Part shown: positions 27,936 to 38,160 of the stretch, piece after piece
How the letters are laid out: the number at the start of each line of letters is the position of its first letter
How positions within the stretch are numbered: the first letter of the stretch is position 1
DNA from: Blautia sp. SC05B48
GTDB lineage: Bacteria > Bacillota > Clostridia > Lachnospirales > Lachnospiraceae
Direction of reading: 5' to 3'
Assembly (NCBI RefSeq): GCF_005848555.1
Contig: NZ_CP040518.1
Location: 1,859,001 to 1,923,000, forward strand
DNA: 64,000 nt
Program-made: the position numbers and the translations under genes
The notes under the pieces: generated by a model
Told to the model about the DNA's origin: nothing
The model's database searches: none
What the model saw: the letters and a program-made list of their open reading frames with translations, nothing else

Positions 27936-28046
27936 GCGTTGTGGATTTGAAAATAGCATGTTAGACTGGAAATATAAATCGCAGATATAATACGGGCTCA
28001 GGAAAGGAGCTTGTGAACATTAAACATTGTAAAAGAGGACACTGCA

Positions 28047-29075
28047 ATGAAATGTGATGATTTGATACAGGAATTGAATACATGGGAGTATGATGAGAAG
28101 ATATACCGGGAATACTACTTTATGAAAAAAACTCCCGAAAAAGTTAAAGATTTTGTGAAAAGCCATTCTGATCACGAACTGGAAGTAGGATGGGTGCTGA
28201 ATCCAGAATTACTGAATCAGCATGCAGGTGAAGATGAATTTATTTCTGAAAAATATAATGTAAGTCTTGTAAAGCATCCCCGTTATCTGCCGGTGTTTTA
28301 TCATGAACATGATTTTTTTGAAATCATATATGTTCTGTCAGGAACCTGTACTAATTCCTTCCGGGATTCCACAGAGAAACTGACAGCAGGAGACCTGTGC
28401 CTGCTTGCACCTAATGTCAGACATGGAATTTTGGCAGTGGAGGATGACAGCATCATTCTGAATATCCTGATCCGCCGCAGCACATTTATGGATATCTTTT
28501 ATAATACAGTCCGTGATAAGACTCAGATTTCCGGTTTCTTTGTAGGAAATCTATATTCCAGAGAAAAAATACGCTACCTTCTTTTCCATACGAAGGATGA
28601 TATAGTTATCCGCAATTACATTCTGGACATGTATAGGGAACAGAAAACCGGCGACAGTTTTTCGGACAGGATCATCTGTAGCATCCTTACATTGTTTTTT
28701 GTGGAACTGACCAGACGCCACGGGAAAAAAGTAAGCATACCGGATAACAGAAGAGAACGAACGGAGCAGGAATCCGAAATGCTTGCTTATATGATGAGAA
28801 ACTGCAGTACAGTAACTTTAAATGAACTTGCAGAGAAATTTCATTTTTCTGTACCATATTGTTCAAAACTGATCAAATCTATCTCCGGAAAAACTTTCTC
28901 CAATCTTCTCACAGAGATCCGTCTGCAGCAAGGCGAACAGCTTCTTCTCTGCAGCCAGCTCAGCGTAGAAGATATCAGTGACAGGGTAGGGTATAAAAAT
29001 CCGGAAAGTTTTATCCGTGCATTTCGCCGCTTATACAATGATACACCAAGCCAATACAGAAGAAAGAATAAATAA
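28047..29075 (+). CDS. AraC family transcriptional regulator with cupin domain
   Basis: 342 aa. N-terminal cupin effector domain (about 75-150, HEHDFFEIIYVLSGT and LCLLAPNVRHGI), C-terminal double helix-turn-helix of AraC type (about 245-342, LNELAEKFHFSVPYCSKLI and VEDISDRVGYKNPESFIRAF). Target and effector are unknown; no sugar genes are adjacent. GGAC/GAGG near 28035 is a weak ribosome site. Confidence 0.88.
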   Translation: MKCDDLIQELNTWEYDEKIYREYYFMKKTPEKVKDFVKSHSDHELEVGWVLNPELLNQHAGEDEFISEKYNVSLVKHPRYLPVFYHEHDFFEIIYVLSGTCTNSFRDSTEKLTAGDLCLLAPNVRHGILAVEDDSIILNILIRRSTFMDIFYNTVRDKTQISGFFVGNLYSREKIRYLLFHTKDDIVIRNYILDMYREQKTGDSFSDRIICSILTLFFVELTRRHGKKVSIPDNRRERTEQESEMLAYMMRNCSTVTLNELAEKFHFSVPYCSKLIKSISGKTFSNLLTEIRLQQGEQLLLCSQLSVEDISDRVGYKNPESFIRAFRRLYNDTPSQYRRKNK

Positions 29076-29181
29076 AGTCAATTAAATTGATTATTTTAGA
29101 CCATGGAAGCAGTTCCGATATTCCGCTATGATGTAGGTAAATAAAAAATATCAATGCAGAATAAAAAAGGAGGAAGCCAGT

Positions 29182-29430
29182 ATGAAATATAATGATACTT
29201 ATTCTATGATCGGAGCTATGATTAACCAGGGATTTGAAGTTGAGTTTAAGAAAGAACGGGAGAAAAAAGAAAAACGCCGCAGATTTTTACGGAAATTGAT
29301 CGTCATGATATCTCGATTAAAGAAAAGTTCGGGAAATATTACGGAGAATATGTCTAACAGTGCCGGTAAATGCAGATGTGACGCACATACGATATGTGCA
29401 TGCGCTGTCGATTGTGGAGACAGAGTGTGA
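29182..29430 (+). CDS. small protein with Cys-rich C-terminus, unknown
   Basis: 82 aa with a strong AAAGGAGG at 29168-29175, which supports a real gene. Residues 1-55 are rich in Lys/Arg/Glu (EFKKEREKKEKRRRFLRK), helical in appearance. The last ~20 residues hold five cysteines in CRCDAHTICACAVDC. No family recognised. It lies between the AraC gene and the thiC riboswitch. Could be a metal-binding small protein or a peptide precursor; no modifying enzyme is nearby. Confidence 0.55.
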   Translation: MKYNDTYSMIGAMINQGFEVEFKKEREKKEKRRRFLRKLIVMISRLKKSSGNITENMSNSAGKCRCDAHTICACAVDCGDRV

Positions 29431-29501
29431 TAATCTGGTATAACCAATAGACACAAGTCACATTATGTCGAAAGAAAAAGTCAGAAAATGCAGAAATGCG
29501 G

Positions 29502-29530
29502 TTTACAAATTTTAGCCGGTATACTATAAT
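29502..29530 (+). promoter_or_regulatory. promoter of the thiC leader
   Basis: TTTACA (29502-29507), 17-bp spacer, TATAAT (29525-29530). Confidence 0.6.
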
Positions 29531-29570
29531 AACCACATGGACGAACAGACGTCCCCAACATATGAAAACA

Positions 29571-29652
29571 GGGGGGCCCGCTGAAGCGAGCTGAGAGTAG
29601 ACTGTAAATGTCTTGACCCATAACCTGATTTGGATAATGCCAACGTAGGGAC
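29571..29652 (+). ncRNA. TPP riboswitch (THI element)
   Basis: Contains the conserved parts of the thiamine pyrophosphate aptamer: GGGGGGCCC, GCTGAGAG, GACCC, AACCTGAT, TGGATAATGCCAACGTAGGGA. With the terminator at 29745-29789 it forms an OFF switch for thiC when thiamine pyrophosphate is plentiful. Confidence 0.95.
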
Positions 29653-29744
29653 ATATGCACGAAGGATTCTTAAAGACACAGAAGATCAGAGAGTACAGAA
29701 GAGATCAGAAGTACAGAAGATTTTCATTAAGTACGTAAGATTAA

Positions 29745-29790
29745 GAGCCGGTTGCCGTGATGCGTGTGCGTTGCAGCAGCCGGTTTTTTG
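29745..29790 (+). terminator. riboswitch-controlled terminator of thiC
   Basis: AGAGCCGGTTGC pairs with GCAGCAGCCGGTT, followed by TTTTTTG, between the aptamer and thiC. Confidence 0.8.
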
Positions 29791-29909
29791 TTGTATAAAC
29801 ATAAAGAATTTACAGAAGGATACCCTATAACTATCTGCCGGGAACAGAACTTCCGACAGTAGTGACAGATTTTCCAGATTTGGATACAAAATGAAAGGAG
29901 TTTTTTTAC

Positions 29910-31214
29910 ATGAGAAATTACAGTACACAGATGGAGGCTGCCCGTAAAGGCATCATCACACCTGAGCTTGAAATCGTAGCTAAGAAGGAACGCATGACAA
30001 CAGAGGAACTGCTTCCGCTGGTAGCCTCCGGTAAGGTGGCTATCTGTGCAAATAAAAATCACAAATGTATCGATCCGGAGGGCGTAGGCTCCATGCTCCG
30101 CACCAAGATCAATGTAAACCTTGGTGTATCCAGAGACTGCAAGGATTACGACGTGGAGATGCAGAAGGTTATGGAAGCTGTAAACATGGGCGCTCATGCC
30201 ATCATGGATCTTTCTTCCCACGGAAATACCATTCCGTTCCGACGCAAGCTGACATCCGAGTGTCCAGCCATGATCGGAACCGTTCCGGTTTATGACTCTG
30301 TTATCCACTATCAGAGAGATCTTGATACACTGACAGCCAAGGATTTTATCGATGTAGTAAGACTCCATGCACAGGATGGTGTTGACTTTGTAACTCTTCA
30401 TTGTGGAATCACAAGAAAGACCATCGATCAGATCCGTAACCACAAGAGAAAAATGAATATCGTTTCCAGAGGAGGATCTCTTGTATTTGCATGGATGTGC
30501 ATGACAGGTGAGGAGAATCCGTTCTATGAATACTATGACGAGATCCTGGATATCTGCCGCGAGTATGATGTGACCATCTCTCTTGGTGATGCCTGCCGTC
30601 CGGGATGTCTGGCTGATGCAACAGATGTATGCCAGATCGAGGAGCTTGTACGTCTTGGCGAGCTGACCAAACGTGCATGGGAAAAAGACGTCCAGGTTAT
30701 GGTCGAGGGACCGGGACATGTGCCGCTTGATCAGGTTGAGGCAAATATGAAAGTACAGCAGTCCATCTGTCAGGGCGCACCGTTCTATGTATTAGGACCT
30801 ATCGTAACTGACGTTGCACCGGGATATGACCACATCACATCCGCGATTGGCGGCGCAGTAGCAGCTATGTCCGGAGCAGCATTCCTCTGCTATGTAACAC
30901 CTGCAGAGCACCTTGCACTTCCGAATCTTGAAGACGTAAAACAGGGAATCATGGCATCCAAGATCGCAGCACATGCAGCAGACATTGCCAAAGGTGTCCG
31001 CGGTGCCCGTGAGATCGATGACAAGATGGCAGATGCCAGAAGAAAGCTTGACTGGGAGGCACAGTGGGAATGCGCCATGGATCCGGAAACCGCAAAACGT
31101 ATCTGGAACGAGCGCAAACCGGAGCATGATGATACCTGCTCCATGTGCGGTAAATTCTGTGCAGTACGAAGCATGAACAAGGCACTTGCAGGAGAGCATA
31201 TCGATATTCTGTAA
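29910..31214 (+). CDS. thiC: phosphomethylpyrimidine synthase
   Basis: 434 aa. Radical-SAM rearrangement of aminoimidazole ribotide to hydroxymethylpyrimidine phosphate, the pyrimidine half of thiamine. The C-terminal cluster motif [10 protein letters not shown] is present; [12 protein letters not shown] and [13 protein letters not shown] are family hallmarks. AAAGGAG precedes the start. Controlled by the upstream TPP riboswitch; no other thi gene is adjacent. Confidence 0.97.
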   Translation: MRNYSTQMEAARKGIITPELEIVAKKERMTTEELLPLVASGKVAICANKNHKCIDPEGVGSMLRTKINVNLGVSRDCKDYDVEMQKVMEAVNMGAHAIMDLSSHGNTIPFRRKLTSECPAMIGTVPVYDSVIHYQRDLDTLTAKDFIDVVRLHAQDGVDFVTLHCGITRKTIDQIRNHKRKMNIVSRGGSLVFAWMCMTGEENPFYEYYDEILDICREYDVTISLGDACRPGCLADATDVCQIEELVRLGELTKRAWEKDVQVMVEGPGHVPLDQVEANMKVQQSICQGAPFYVLGPIVTDVAPGYDHITSAIGGAVAAMSGAAFLCYVTPAEHLALPNLEDVKQGIMASKIAAHAADIAKGVRGAREIDDKMADARRKLDWEAQWECAMDPETAKRIWNERKPEHDDTCSMCGKFCAVRSMNKALAGEHIDIL

Positions 31215-31340
31215 AAAAACGGAATGCAGATAAGCATGCAGCACAGTATACCTGTTTTCGGGATATTCAGCAGCCAGCCGGAGCGGATATATTATTTCGT
31301 TGCAGTATAATCAGTATAATATAGAAGAAACCGGAATATC

Positions 31341-31389
31341 AGAGCTGTCCATGTCTGTGGTAAAATATCACAACAGGGCGGCTCTTTTT
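31341..31389 (+). terminator. terminator after thiC
   Basis: AGAGCTGTCC pairs with GGGCGGCTCT around an inner TGTG/CACA stem, then TTTTT. The remaining ~180 bp to the next gene is AT-rich and contains a 10-bp direct repeat ATAATCCATG. Confidence 0.75.
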
Positions 31390-31573
31390 CTGTGTATAAA
31401 ATAAAAATATACATACAAAATATCGTCTATATGACGAAAAAATACATGTTCCATATGCAAAGTGCTCAATAATCCATGCAGAAGGATTGGATAATCCATG
31501 TATTTTTTGTGTCCAAATTGTTAAAATAGCATCATCAAATAACGGAGAACGTCAAAATAAAGGAGGACGAAAC

Positions 31574-32893
31574 ATGAAAAGAAAGATGCTCAGCGTTCTG
31601 CTCTGTGCAGCGATGATGGGAACAACACTGGCAGGTGCAACAAGCGTACTTGCAGCTGACGACAAAGATTCCGACAGCAAATGGGAGTACAAAGAGGCTA
31701 CTCTTACATTCCTGATCGATCCGGACACAGCATCATCCGGATATCAGGCAGTATTTGATCTCTGCGAGAAAGAGACAGGTATCCACATTGAGACAGAGCT
31801 TCGTGCATCAGGCGGTGACGGAGACAACCAGGTAAAAACAAGACTTGCATCCGGCGAGATGACAGATCTTTGCGGATACAACTCAGGAGCTAAACTCAAT
31901 GAGCTCGATCCGGAGAACAACTTCATCGATATTTCCGGCGAAGAGTGGGCAAGCCGTCTTGACGATACATTCGCATCTGCAGTAAGTGCAGGTTCTGATT
32001 CCGCAGTATACGGTGTACCGCTTACCGCTTCCATGCTGGGATGCGTTCTTTACAACAAAGATCTTTATGAGCAGTATGATCTTGAGGTTCCGGACACATG
32101 GGAAGATTTCCTTAAGAACTGCGATACTCTGAAAGAGGCTGGTGAGACAGCAGTGATCGGATCTCTTGGAGATTCCTGGACCATTCAGGTTCCATACCTT
32201 GGAGATCACTACAATGTACTTGCAGCAGAGCCTGATTTCTCAGAGAAATTTGAAGCTGGCGAGGCAAAATACGCTACAACAGAGGCTGGTCTTGCAAGCT
32301 TCCAGAAACTTGCTGATCTTCAGGATTACTTCAATGATGACTACACAGCAACTACATATGCAGATGCATGCGATAAACTTGTAAATGGTGAGGGCGCACA
32401 CTGGTTCATTCTTTCCCAGGCACTTTCCAGCATCTACGAGCTTTACGGAGATGATGTAAATAAGATCGGTGTTATGGGTGTTCCTGGAACAGATGCAGAT
32501 AACCACGGAATCACAGTTTGGGAGCCAACTGCTATCTATGGAAATGCAAACAGCGATAAGAAAGATGATATCTTAAGATTCATGGAGTTCTACACATCTG
32601 ATGAGGCACTGGATGCATTTACAGCTGCACAGAAACCGGACGGCCCATACTGCATCAAGGGCTATGAGCTTCCGGATGACGCATATGACGGAGTTAAAGA
32701 GGCTCAGGAGAAATATTTCGATGCAGGCAAAACAAGCGTTGCAATGGAGTTCCAGACATCTGTAAAGGGAACAAACTGCGAGTATATCTGCTCTGAGGTT
32801 GCAACCGGACAGTCTACAGCAGAGGAAGCTGCAAAGGCTTACGATGAGGACTGCAAGAAACAGGCTACACAGCTCGGACTTGACTGGAAATAA
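31574..32893 (+). CDS. carbohydrate ABC transporter substrate-binding protein
   Basis: 439 aa from ATG 31574 with AAAGGAGGACG at 31560-31568. Family 1 (MalE/MsmE-like) solute-binding protein for an oligosaccharide. The signal peptide ends VLAADDK and has no lipobox Cys, unusual for a Gram-positive binding protein. Mature protein starts near 32. First gene of a locus with two permeases, a YesM/YesN pair and a GH106-like hydrolase; the ATPase is missing and is probably a shared MsmK-type protein encoded elsewhere. Confidence 0.9.
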   Translation: MKRKMLSVLLCAAMMGTTLAGATSVLAADDKDSDSKWEYKEATLTFLIDPDTASSGYQAVFDLCEKETGIHIETELRASGGDGDNQVKTRLASGEMTDLCGYNSGAKLNELDPENNFIDISGEEWASRLDDTFASAVSAGSDSAVYGVPLTASMLGCVLYNKDLYEQYDLEVPDTWEDFLKNCDTLKEAGETAVIGSLGDSWTIQVPYLGDHYNVLAAEPDFSEKFEAGEAKYATTEAGLASFQKLADLQDYFNDDYTATTYADACDKLVNGEGAHWFILSQALSSIYELYGDDVNKIGVMGVPGTDADNHGITVWEPTAIYGNANSDKKDDILRFMEFYTSDEALDAFTAAQKPDGPYCIKGYELPDDAYDGVKEAQEKYFDAGKTSVAMEFQTSVKGTNCEYICSEVATGQSTAEEAAKAYDEDCKKQATQLGLDWK

Positions 32894-32904
32894 ATGAATG
32901 TGTG

Positions 32905-32935
32905 TCGGCCGCCTGTGTTGCAGGCGGCCGATTTT
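32905..32935 (+). terminator. intercistronic hairpin between binding protein and permeases
   Basis: Perfect stem CGGCCGCCTG-tgttg-CAGGCGGCCG then ATTTT. Such partial terminators raise binding-protein mRNA over permease mRNA. Confidence 0.75.
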
Positions 32936-32994
32936 ACGGAACTGCATTTACAAAAAGCTGCCAGATATCTGGAAAAACGGAAAGGAAATAGAGC

Positions 32995-33855
32995 ATGAAC
33001 AAAAAGAAAATATATAGTTTATGGTTCCTCGTTCCGGCAGTTGCGATCTTTGTGATCTTTTTCATCATTCCGATGGTGACATCACTGTTTTTTAGCTTAA
33101 CTGTATGGGACTTGAAATCATTTACATTCTGTGGCTTTGATAACTATAAAACGTTCTTCAGTGAGAGATCCTTAAGTATATCTGTAAGAAATACCCTGAT
33201 CTACGCATTTCTTACAAGTGGACTGAAGGTGATCATTGCATTTTTCATTGCATTGTTCCTGACAAGTAAGATCAAAACAAAAGATTTCTTAAGATCTCTT
33301 GTATTTTTCCCGAATCTTGTCAGTGCAGTAGCCATCGGTATTATTTTTAAGGCACTGATGCATCCGAGCAAGGGTCTGTTCAATACACTTCTTGCAGCCA
33401 TCGGAATTTCCGGACCGAACTGGCTTGGAGATACAAGCCTGGCACTGTTTTCTGTGATTGCAGTTGATGTGTGGAAAGGTGTCAGCATTTCCACAGTTAT
33501 CTTTATTGCAGGTATTACTTCGATTGATTCCAGTTATTATGAGGCTGCTTCCATTGACGGTGCAACCCGCTGGCAGACGATCCGAAACATTGTAATGCCT
33601 CTGGTTCGTTCTTCAACAAATACTATCATCACACTTTCCCTGATCGGCGGGCTTCGCTGCTTTGACCTGATCTGGGCTATGACAAAGGGTGGTCCTGGAT
33701 TTGCAACTGACGTACTTGCATCGGTTGTTTACAAGCAGTACGCAGCAGGCTTCTTCGGTCTGTCTACAGCAGGAAACGTAATCATGTTTGCGGTAATTGC
33801 GATCATCGCATTCCCACTTCAGAAGTTCCTTAACAGCAGGGAGGTGTACAACTAA
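32995..33855 (+). CDS. carbohydrate ABC permease, MalF-like
   Basis: 286 aa, six membrane helices. The EAA loop that docks the ATPase is visible as YYEAASIDGATRWQTIRNIVMPLV (about residues 181-204). GGAAAGGAAATAG precedes the ATG. Forms the channel with the next gene. Confidence 0.92.
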   Translation: MNKKKIYSLWFLVPAVAIFVIFFIIPMVTSLFFSLTVWDLKSFTFCGFDNYKTFFSERSLSISVRNTLIYAFLTSGLKVIIAFFIALFLTSKIKTKDFLRSLVFFPNLVSAVAIGIIFKALMHPSKGLFNTLLAAIGISGPNWLGDTSLALFSVIAVDVWKGVSISTVIFIAGITSIDSSYYEAASIDGATRWQTIRNIVMPLVRSSTNTIITLSLIGGLRCFDLIWAMTKGGPGFATDVLASVVYKQYAAGFFGLSTAGNVIMFAVIAIIAFPLQKFLNSREVYN

Positions 33856-33856
33856 A

Positions 33857-34687
33857 ATGAAAAAACAGAAAAGAATTACCTTATTAGGAGACATCCTCGG
33901 ATGTGTTTTCGGTATTCTCATTTTTGCAGTACCGTTTCTCTTCATGCTGATCAATGCACTGAAGGACAGAAAAGAAGCAAATCTTCTGAGACTCTCCCTT
34001 CCGACGGAGTGGATGTGGAGCAACTTCAAAGAAGTATTTTCCGCAAACAATTATCAGATCATCACAGCATTTAAGAACAGTATCATCCTCACGATAGGCT
34101 CCCTGATCGTGTTGATCATTGTAGGCTCCATGGCAGGCTATGTTCTTCAGAGAAGATCTGACAGACCTGTAAAGATTGTGGATACACTTGTTATGACAGG
34201 TCTTATGATCCCTCCTGCGATCCTTCCTACCATCTGGGTTATGCAGGGACTTCATATTTACAAAACCATGTTTGGTATGATCATGGTTGAGACAGCACTT
34301 CAGATTCCGTTTACCATCATGCTTTATAAGGGATTTATGAATACGATCCCGGTAGAGCTTGAAGAGGCCGGATATATTGACGGTTGTACGAGAAGCAATC
34401 TGTTTGTAAAGATTATTTTCCCTCTTTTGAAACCGGTTACTTCCACAATCATTATCCTGAATGCGGTAACGATCTTCAATGACTTTACAAATCCGCTGTA
34501 TTTCCTTCCCGGAAATGACAACGTAACAGTTCAGCTTACTCTTTACAACTTCATGGGAAGATATTCCAGTTCCTACAATCTGCTGTTTGCAGATGTACTG
34601 CTTATCACCATTCCGATGCTGATCCTCTTCCTGTTCTTCAACAAGAAGATCGTAGATGGTATGGTAGCCGGAGCTGTCAAAGGCTGA
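33857..34687 (+). CDS. carbohydrate ABC permease, MalG-like
   Basis: 276 aa starting one base after the previous stop; an earlier in-frame ATG at 33797 lies within that gene and is unlikely. Six helices, EAA loop VELEEAGYIDGCTRSNLFVK. Partner of the MalF-like permease. Confidence 0.92.
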   Translation: MKKQKRITLLGDILGCVFGILIFAVPFLFMLINALKDRKEANLLRLSLPTEWMWSNFKEVFSANNYQIITAFKNSIILTIGSLIVLIIVGSMAGYVLQRRSDRPVKIVDTLVMTGLMIPPAILPTIWVMQGLHIYKTMFGMIMVETALQIPFTIMLYKGFMNTIPVELEEAGYIDGCTRSNLFVKIIFPLLKPVTSTIIILNAVTIFNDFTNPLYFLPGNDNVTVQLTLYNFMGRYSSSYNLLFADVLLITIPMLILFLFFNKKIVDGMVAGAVKG

Positions 34688-34757
34688 TGCAAAACAGGTT
34701 ACCAAATATGCAAGATCAGTTTTGTATGGTAAGATTTAAGATGCCGTGCAACTGGGA

Positions 34758-34796
34758 AAAACAGATACTCTGCTGTACAGGCGGGGTATCTGTTTA
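34758..34796 (+). terminator. hairpin between permease and histidine kinase
   Basis: AAACAGATAC pairs with GTATCTGTTT around a ~16-nt loop; weak T tract. Partial terminator or processing site. Confidence 0.55.
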
Positions 34797-34829
34797 TTGC
34801 TATATACAGATGAAATGCGAGGTGTTCTT

Positions 34830-36644
34830 ATGAAATTCCGTACAAAACTGATCTTAGGTTTTTCTGTTGTAATATTTTTTATATCAACAATTTTGGGGAT
34901 AGTCTGCTATAACTATAATTTTAGAAGGCTGTCAGAAAAAGCAGCGCAAAGTTTGAAATTTTATTCCAGGCAGACTGCTTCTAATGTTGATTTTACCATA
35001 GATTCCATGAAACATGTGACAGACTATATCCTGTCGGACCAGGATATGCTCAATGCGATGAAAACGCTTCCGAAGTATTATGAAAACGGCAGTTTTAGTG
35101 TCGGCAGGACAATAGTGCACAATGACCTTTTGGATGCGTTGAATTCAGGACTTGCTATGTATTATATCAACAGAAATTTTTACAGAGTGATTATTTTTAA
35201 TGAATTCGGAGATGTGGCATCCAGTACCAATACCGGTTCCAAGCTTACCAATAAGGCAAGAAATACATCCAACATCAAATGGCTGGATTCAGCAGACAGA
35301 ATGCACGGTAAACCGATCCTGATAGCACCACATATGGATGGCTGGGGAATCCGGGAAAGCGAGGAAGTTTTTTCTCTGGCCAGAAAAGTACAGGGCGGAG
35401 ATTTCGGATATATTGAAGTTCAGTATGCTACGGATGAACTGAAGGATATATTTGAGATTCCGGATTCCGATATTAAAGTTGTGGCGTTTCTTCCGGGAGG
35501 AGAAGTATTGTATCAGTCTGAGGGACTGACTGGCGATCTGGTAAGCTACATGAAGAAGCATCCGGAAGTAACAAAAATGGATTCCATTACCGTTTCTTCA
35601 GACACGAGCATGTGGGCATCGGCATCAGAAGTGTCCGATAATTACGGGATCCGGGTGGTTGCACTGGAGAAAAAGACGGAGATCGTTGCGGGCATGAAGG
35701 AAGCGGTGATGATCGCACTGGGAATGGCTGTCGGCTGTTTTGTGATCTCTATGGGAGTGGTGATCTTTATTGCAAGCAGGCTTTCCAAGCCACTTACTGC
35801 ACTGAAGGATCAGATGGAAAATACCGGGCTCGAGAATCTGGATGCAGAGCTTGCAGTTCCGGATACAGATGATGAAGTGCAGGCAGTAGGAATCGCATAC
35901 CAGAACCTGATGCGTCGACTGAACGAATCCATTGTAAAGGAAAAACGAATGTCTCTTCTGCAGCTTCAGGCTCAGTTTGATACCCTTCAGGCTCAGGTTA
36001 ATCCGCATTTTCTCTATAATGTACTGAATGTGATATCAAGCAGAGGCATTATGGACGGTGATGAGGAAATTTGTGAGATATGCGGCTGTCTGGCAGCCAT
36101 GCTCCGATATTCCACAAACACAAAGGAGAGATACGCAACGGTAGAAAAAGAGCTGGAGTATCTTGAACGTTATATTGTTCTGCTGAAATCCAGGTATGAG
36201 CATCGCCTGGAAGTGGAAGTAGACTGTGAGGAATCCGTAAAACATGAACAGCTTCCCAAGATTGTGCTGCAGCAGCTGGTGGAGAACAGCATACAGCATG
36301 GATATAATAACAGCAAAAATATCATGAAAATTTATGTACGTGGCTGGCGGGATGAAACCGGCTGGTACTTTGAAGTACGGGATAACGGACAGGGTGCCAC
36401 AGATGAAGTATGTGAAGAGTTAAAACAAAAAATGAAAAAAATCCGGAAAAAGATCATGTCCAGAGGAAGCAGCATAGAGATGGAAATCGGAGGTATGGGA
36501 CTGGCGAATACCTATGCCAGAATGTTCCTTCTGTACAATGGAAGAGCAGTATTCCGGATACGAAACCTTGAAGAAGGATTAAGCGTCATCATAGGAGTAT
36601 CGGAAAAGGAGGTCGAAGCCGATGTATCAGGTGATGGTTGTTGA
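34830..36644 (+). CDS. sensor histidine kinase, YesM-type
   Basis: 604 aa from ATG 34830 (CGAGGTG at 34818). Membrane helix near residues 8-28, a ~265-residue extracellular sensor region, second helix (about 293-315), HAMP, then the His_kinase domain with the phosphorylated His in QVNPHFLYNVLN. N box QQLVENSIQHGY and G box GGMGLANTYAR. The last 23 nt overlap the response regulator. Presumably senses the sugar handled by the upstream transporter. Confidence 0.92.
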   Translation: MKFRTKLILGFSVVIFFISTILGIVCYNYNFRRLSEKAAQSLKFYSRQTASNVDFTIDSMKHVTDYILSDQDMLNAMKTLPKYYENGSFSVGRTIVHNDLLDALNSGLAMYYINRNFYRVIIFNEFGDVASSTNTGSKLTNKARNTSNIKWLDSADRMHGKPILIAPHMDGWGIRESEEVFSLARKVQGGDFGYIEVQYATDELKDIFEIPDSDIKVVAFLPGGEVLYQSEGLTGDLVSYMKKHPEVTKMDSITVSSDTSMWASASEVSDNYGIRVVALEKKTEIVAGMKEAVMIALGMAVGCFVISMGVVIFIASRLSKPLTALKDQMENTGLENLDAELAVPDTDDEVQAVGIAYQNLMRRLNESIVKEKRMSLLQLQAQFDTLQAQVNPHFLYNVLNVISSRGIMDGDEEICEICGCLAAMLRYSTNTKERYATVEKELEYLERYIVLLKSRYEHRLEVEVDCEESVKHEQLPKIVLQQLVENSIQHGYNNSKNIMKIYVRGWRDETGWYFEVRDNGQGATDEVCEELKQKMKKIRKKIMSRGSSIEMEIGGMGLANTYARMFLLYNGRAVFRIRNLEEGLSVIIGVSEKEVEADVSGDGC

Positions 36645-38124
36645 TGATGAGCCGATGGCCGCCAGTCTGATCGTCAACATTATAAAACAGAAATACAACA
36701 AGTTCGAGATTATGGGAACTGCCTATAACGGTGAAGAAGCACTGGAGCTGATACAGGAAAGAGGAGAACCGGATATTTTGATCACAGATATCCAGATGCC
36801 GGTAATGAACGGATTGAAGCTTGTGGAAGAAACAAAAAAGCAATATCCCAATGTGATCAGTGTGATCGTCAGTGGATATCAGGAATTTGAGTATGCAAAA
36901 CAGGCAATTGCTTTTGGGGTGTGTGATTATATCCTGAAACCGATCGTGCCCTCGGAATTTTCCAAACTGATCACCAGGATAGAAGAAAAGCTGAAACAAA
37001 AATATTACAAAGAACGAAATACACTGATACACAAGATGGTAAATGAAATTCCTGTGGATGAAAAAACACTTCGGAGATATTTTCAGTCAGAATGTTATTA
37101 TGGGGCCATTGTAAGACTGAACGGACTTCCCAGTCGTTACGGGGAACGGGGGAAAAAGGAAGTCTTTTCAGACATCAATGAGATGATGATCGCATATGGA
37201 CGTGACACTCAGGAGACACTGTATCTCTGTCCGGGAGAACTGGTCAGTGATGAGGATTATGAACAGATGATCAGGAGACGTATTGGAAAAGAACAGCCGG
37301 AAGCTGCATATGTGACGTCTGTGATCCGGCGGAGATCAGTTCCGGCAGCACAGATCGGAGAAATGATGCGAGAGCTTTACCGGAAGCTGGATTCTTCTAT
37401 TATCCTGGGGAAAAACCAGACATTGCTCCTGGAGGAAACCGCATCGCAGGTTCAAGCTGGAAGACCGGGAAAGGATTACGAATATCTGGAAGAGCTGGAA
37501 TATCTGGCTGGCAAACAGAAGTACGACCGGCTTCAGAAGGAAGTAGAAGCACTGATCAGCAGGTGGGTGCAGGAAGAACATCCTCAGCTGTGGATCGAAG
37601 GACGTGTGCGGCAGATAGGCTATCTGCTTCAGCGTTATGATGCAGGAAACCGGGATTACCGGGAGTCAGAATTTCTTATGGATGATATTTTTTCCACTGC
37701 AGAAAATGTGGAACAGCTTTGCAACGGGATTTCCGATATCTTTTTTAAGGATATAAAGGAAGATCTGACATCCACACAGAAAACAGATACCGAAGAATAT
37801 TTTGAGAGTGTGAAAGAATACATCCGAAAACACATGGCGGAACAGCTGTCTCTGCACAGTGTGAGCAAAGCAGTGGGAGTCTCCCAGACATATTTAAGCA
37901 GACTTTTCAGAAGGTATGAGGATGCATCTTTTAATACTTATCTGACAGCACTTCGCATGGAGAAGGCAAAGCTTCTTCTTCAGCGTGAAGAGAAGATGTA
38001 TGTGAAAGATGTTGCGGAAAAGGTAGGATACAAAGATCAGTTTTATTTCAGTCGTATTTTTTATTCCTATACAGGAGTGAGGCCGTCAGAATATGTTGAG
38101 AAAGAAAATCATGGGATGATATAA
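36622..38124 (+). CDS. response regulator with AraC-type DNA-binding domain, YesN-like
   Basis: 500 aa. Receiver domain at 1-120 with phosphoacceptor Asp56 (ILITDIQMP), a long middle region (about 125-390) of unknown fold, then AraC helix-turn-helix (about 400-500, LHSVSKAVGVSQTYLSRLF and VKDVAEKVGYKDQFYFSRIF). Translationally coupled to the kinase. Likely activates the transporter and hydrolase genes. Confidence 0.92.
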   Translation: MYQVMVVDDEPMAASLIVNIIKQKYNKFEIMGTAYNGEEALELIQERGEPDILITDIQMPVMNGLKLVEETKKQYPNVISVIVSGYQEFEYAKQAIAFGVCDYILKPIVPSEFSKLITRIEEKLKQKYYKERNTLIHKMVNEIPVDEKTLRRYFQSECYYGAIVRLNGLPSRYGERGKKEVFSDINEMMIAYGRDTQETLYLCPGELVSDEDYEQMIRRRIGKEQPEAAYVTSVIRRRSVPAAQIGEMMRELYRKLDSSIILGKNQTLLLEETASQVQAGRPGKDYEYLEELEYLAGKQKYDRLQKEVEALISRWVQEEHPQLWIEGRVRQIGYLLQRYDAGNRDYRESEFLMDDIFSTAENVEQLCNGISDIFFKDIKEDLTSTQKTDTEEYFESVKEYIRKHMAEQLSLHSVSKAVGVSQTYLSRLFRRYEDASFNTYLTALRMEKAKLLLQREEKMYVKDVAEKVGYKDQFYFSRIFYSYTGVRPSEYVEKENHGMI

Positions 38125-38160
38125 CAAAAATAATATTAATCTAAAATGGAGGGTTAAGGT

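Noticed and set aside
31460-31510. hairpin around the ATAATCCATG direct repeat before the binding-protein gene
   Set aside because: The pairing is only four bases; noted as a direct repeat only.
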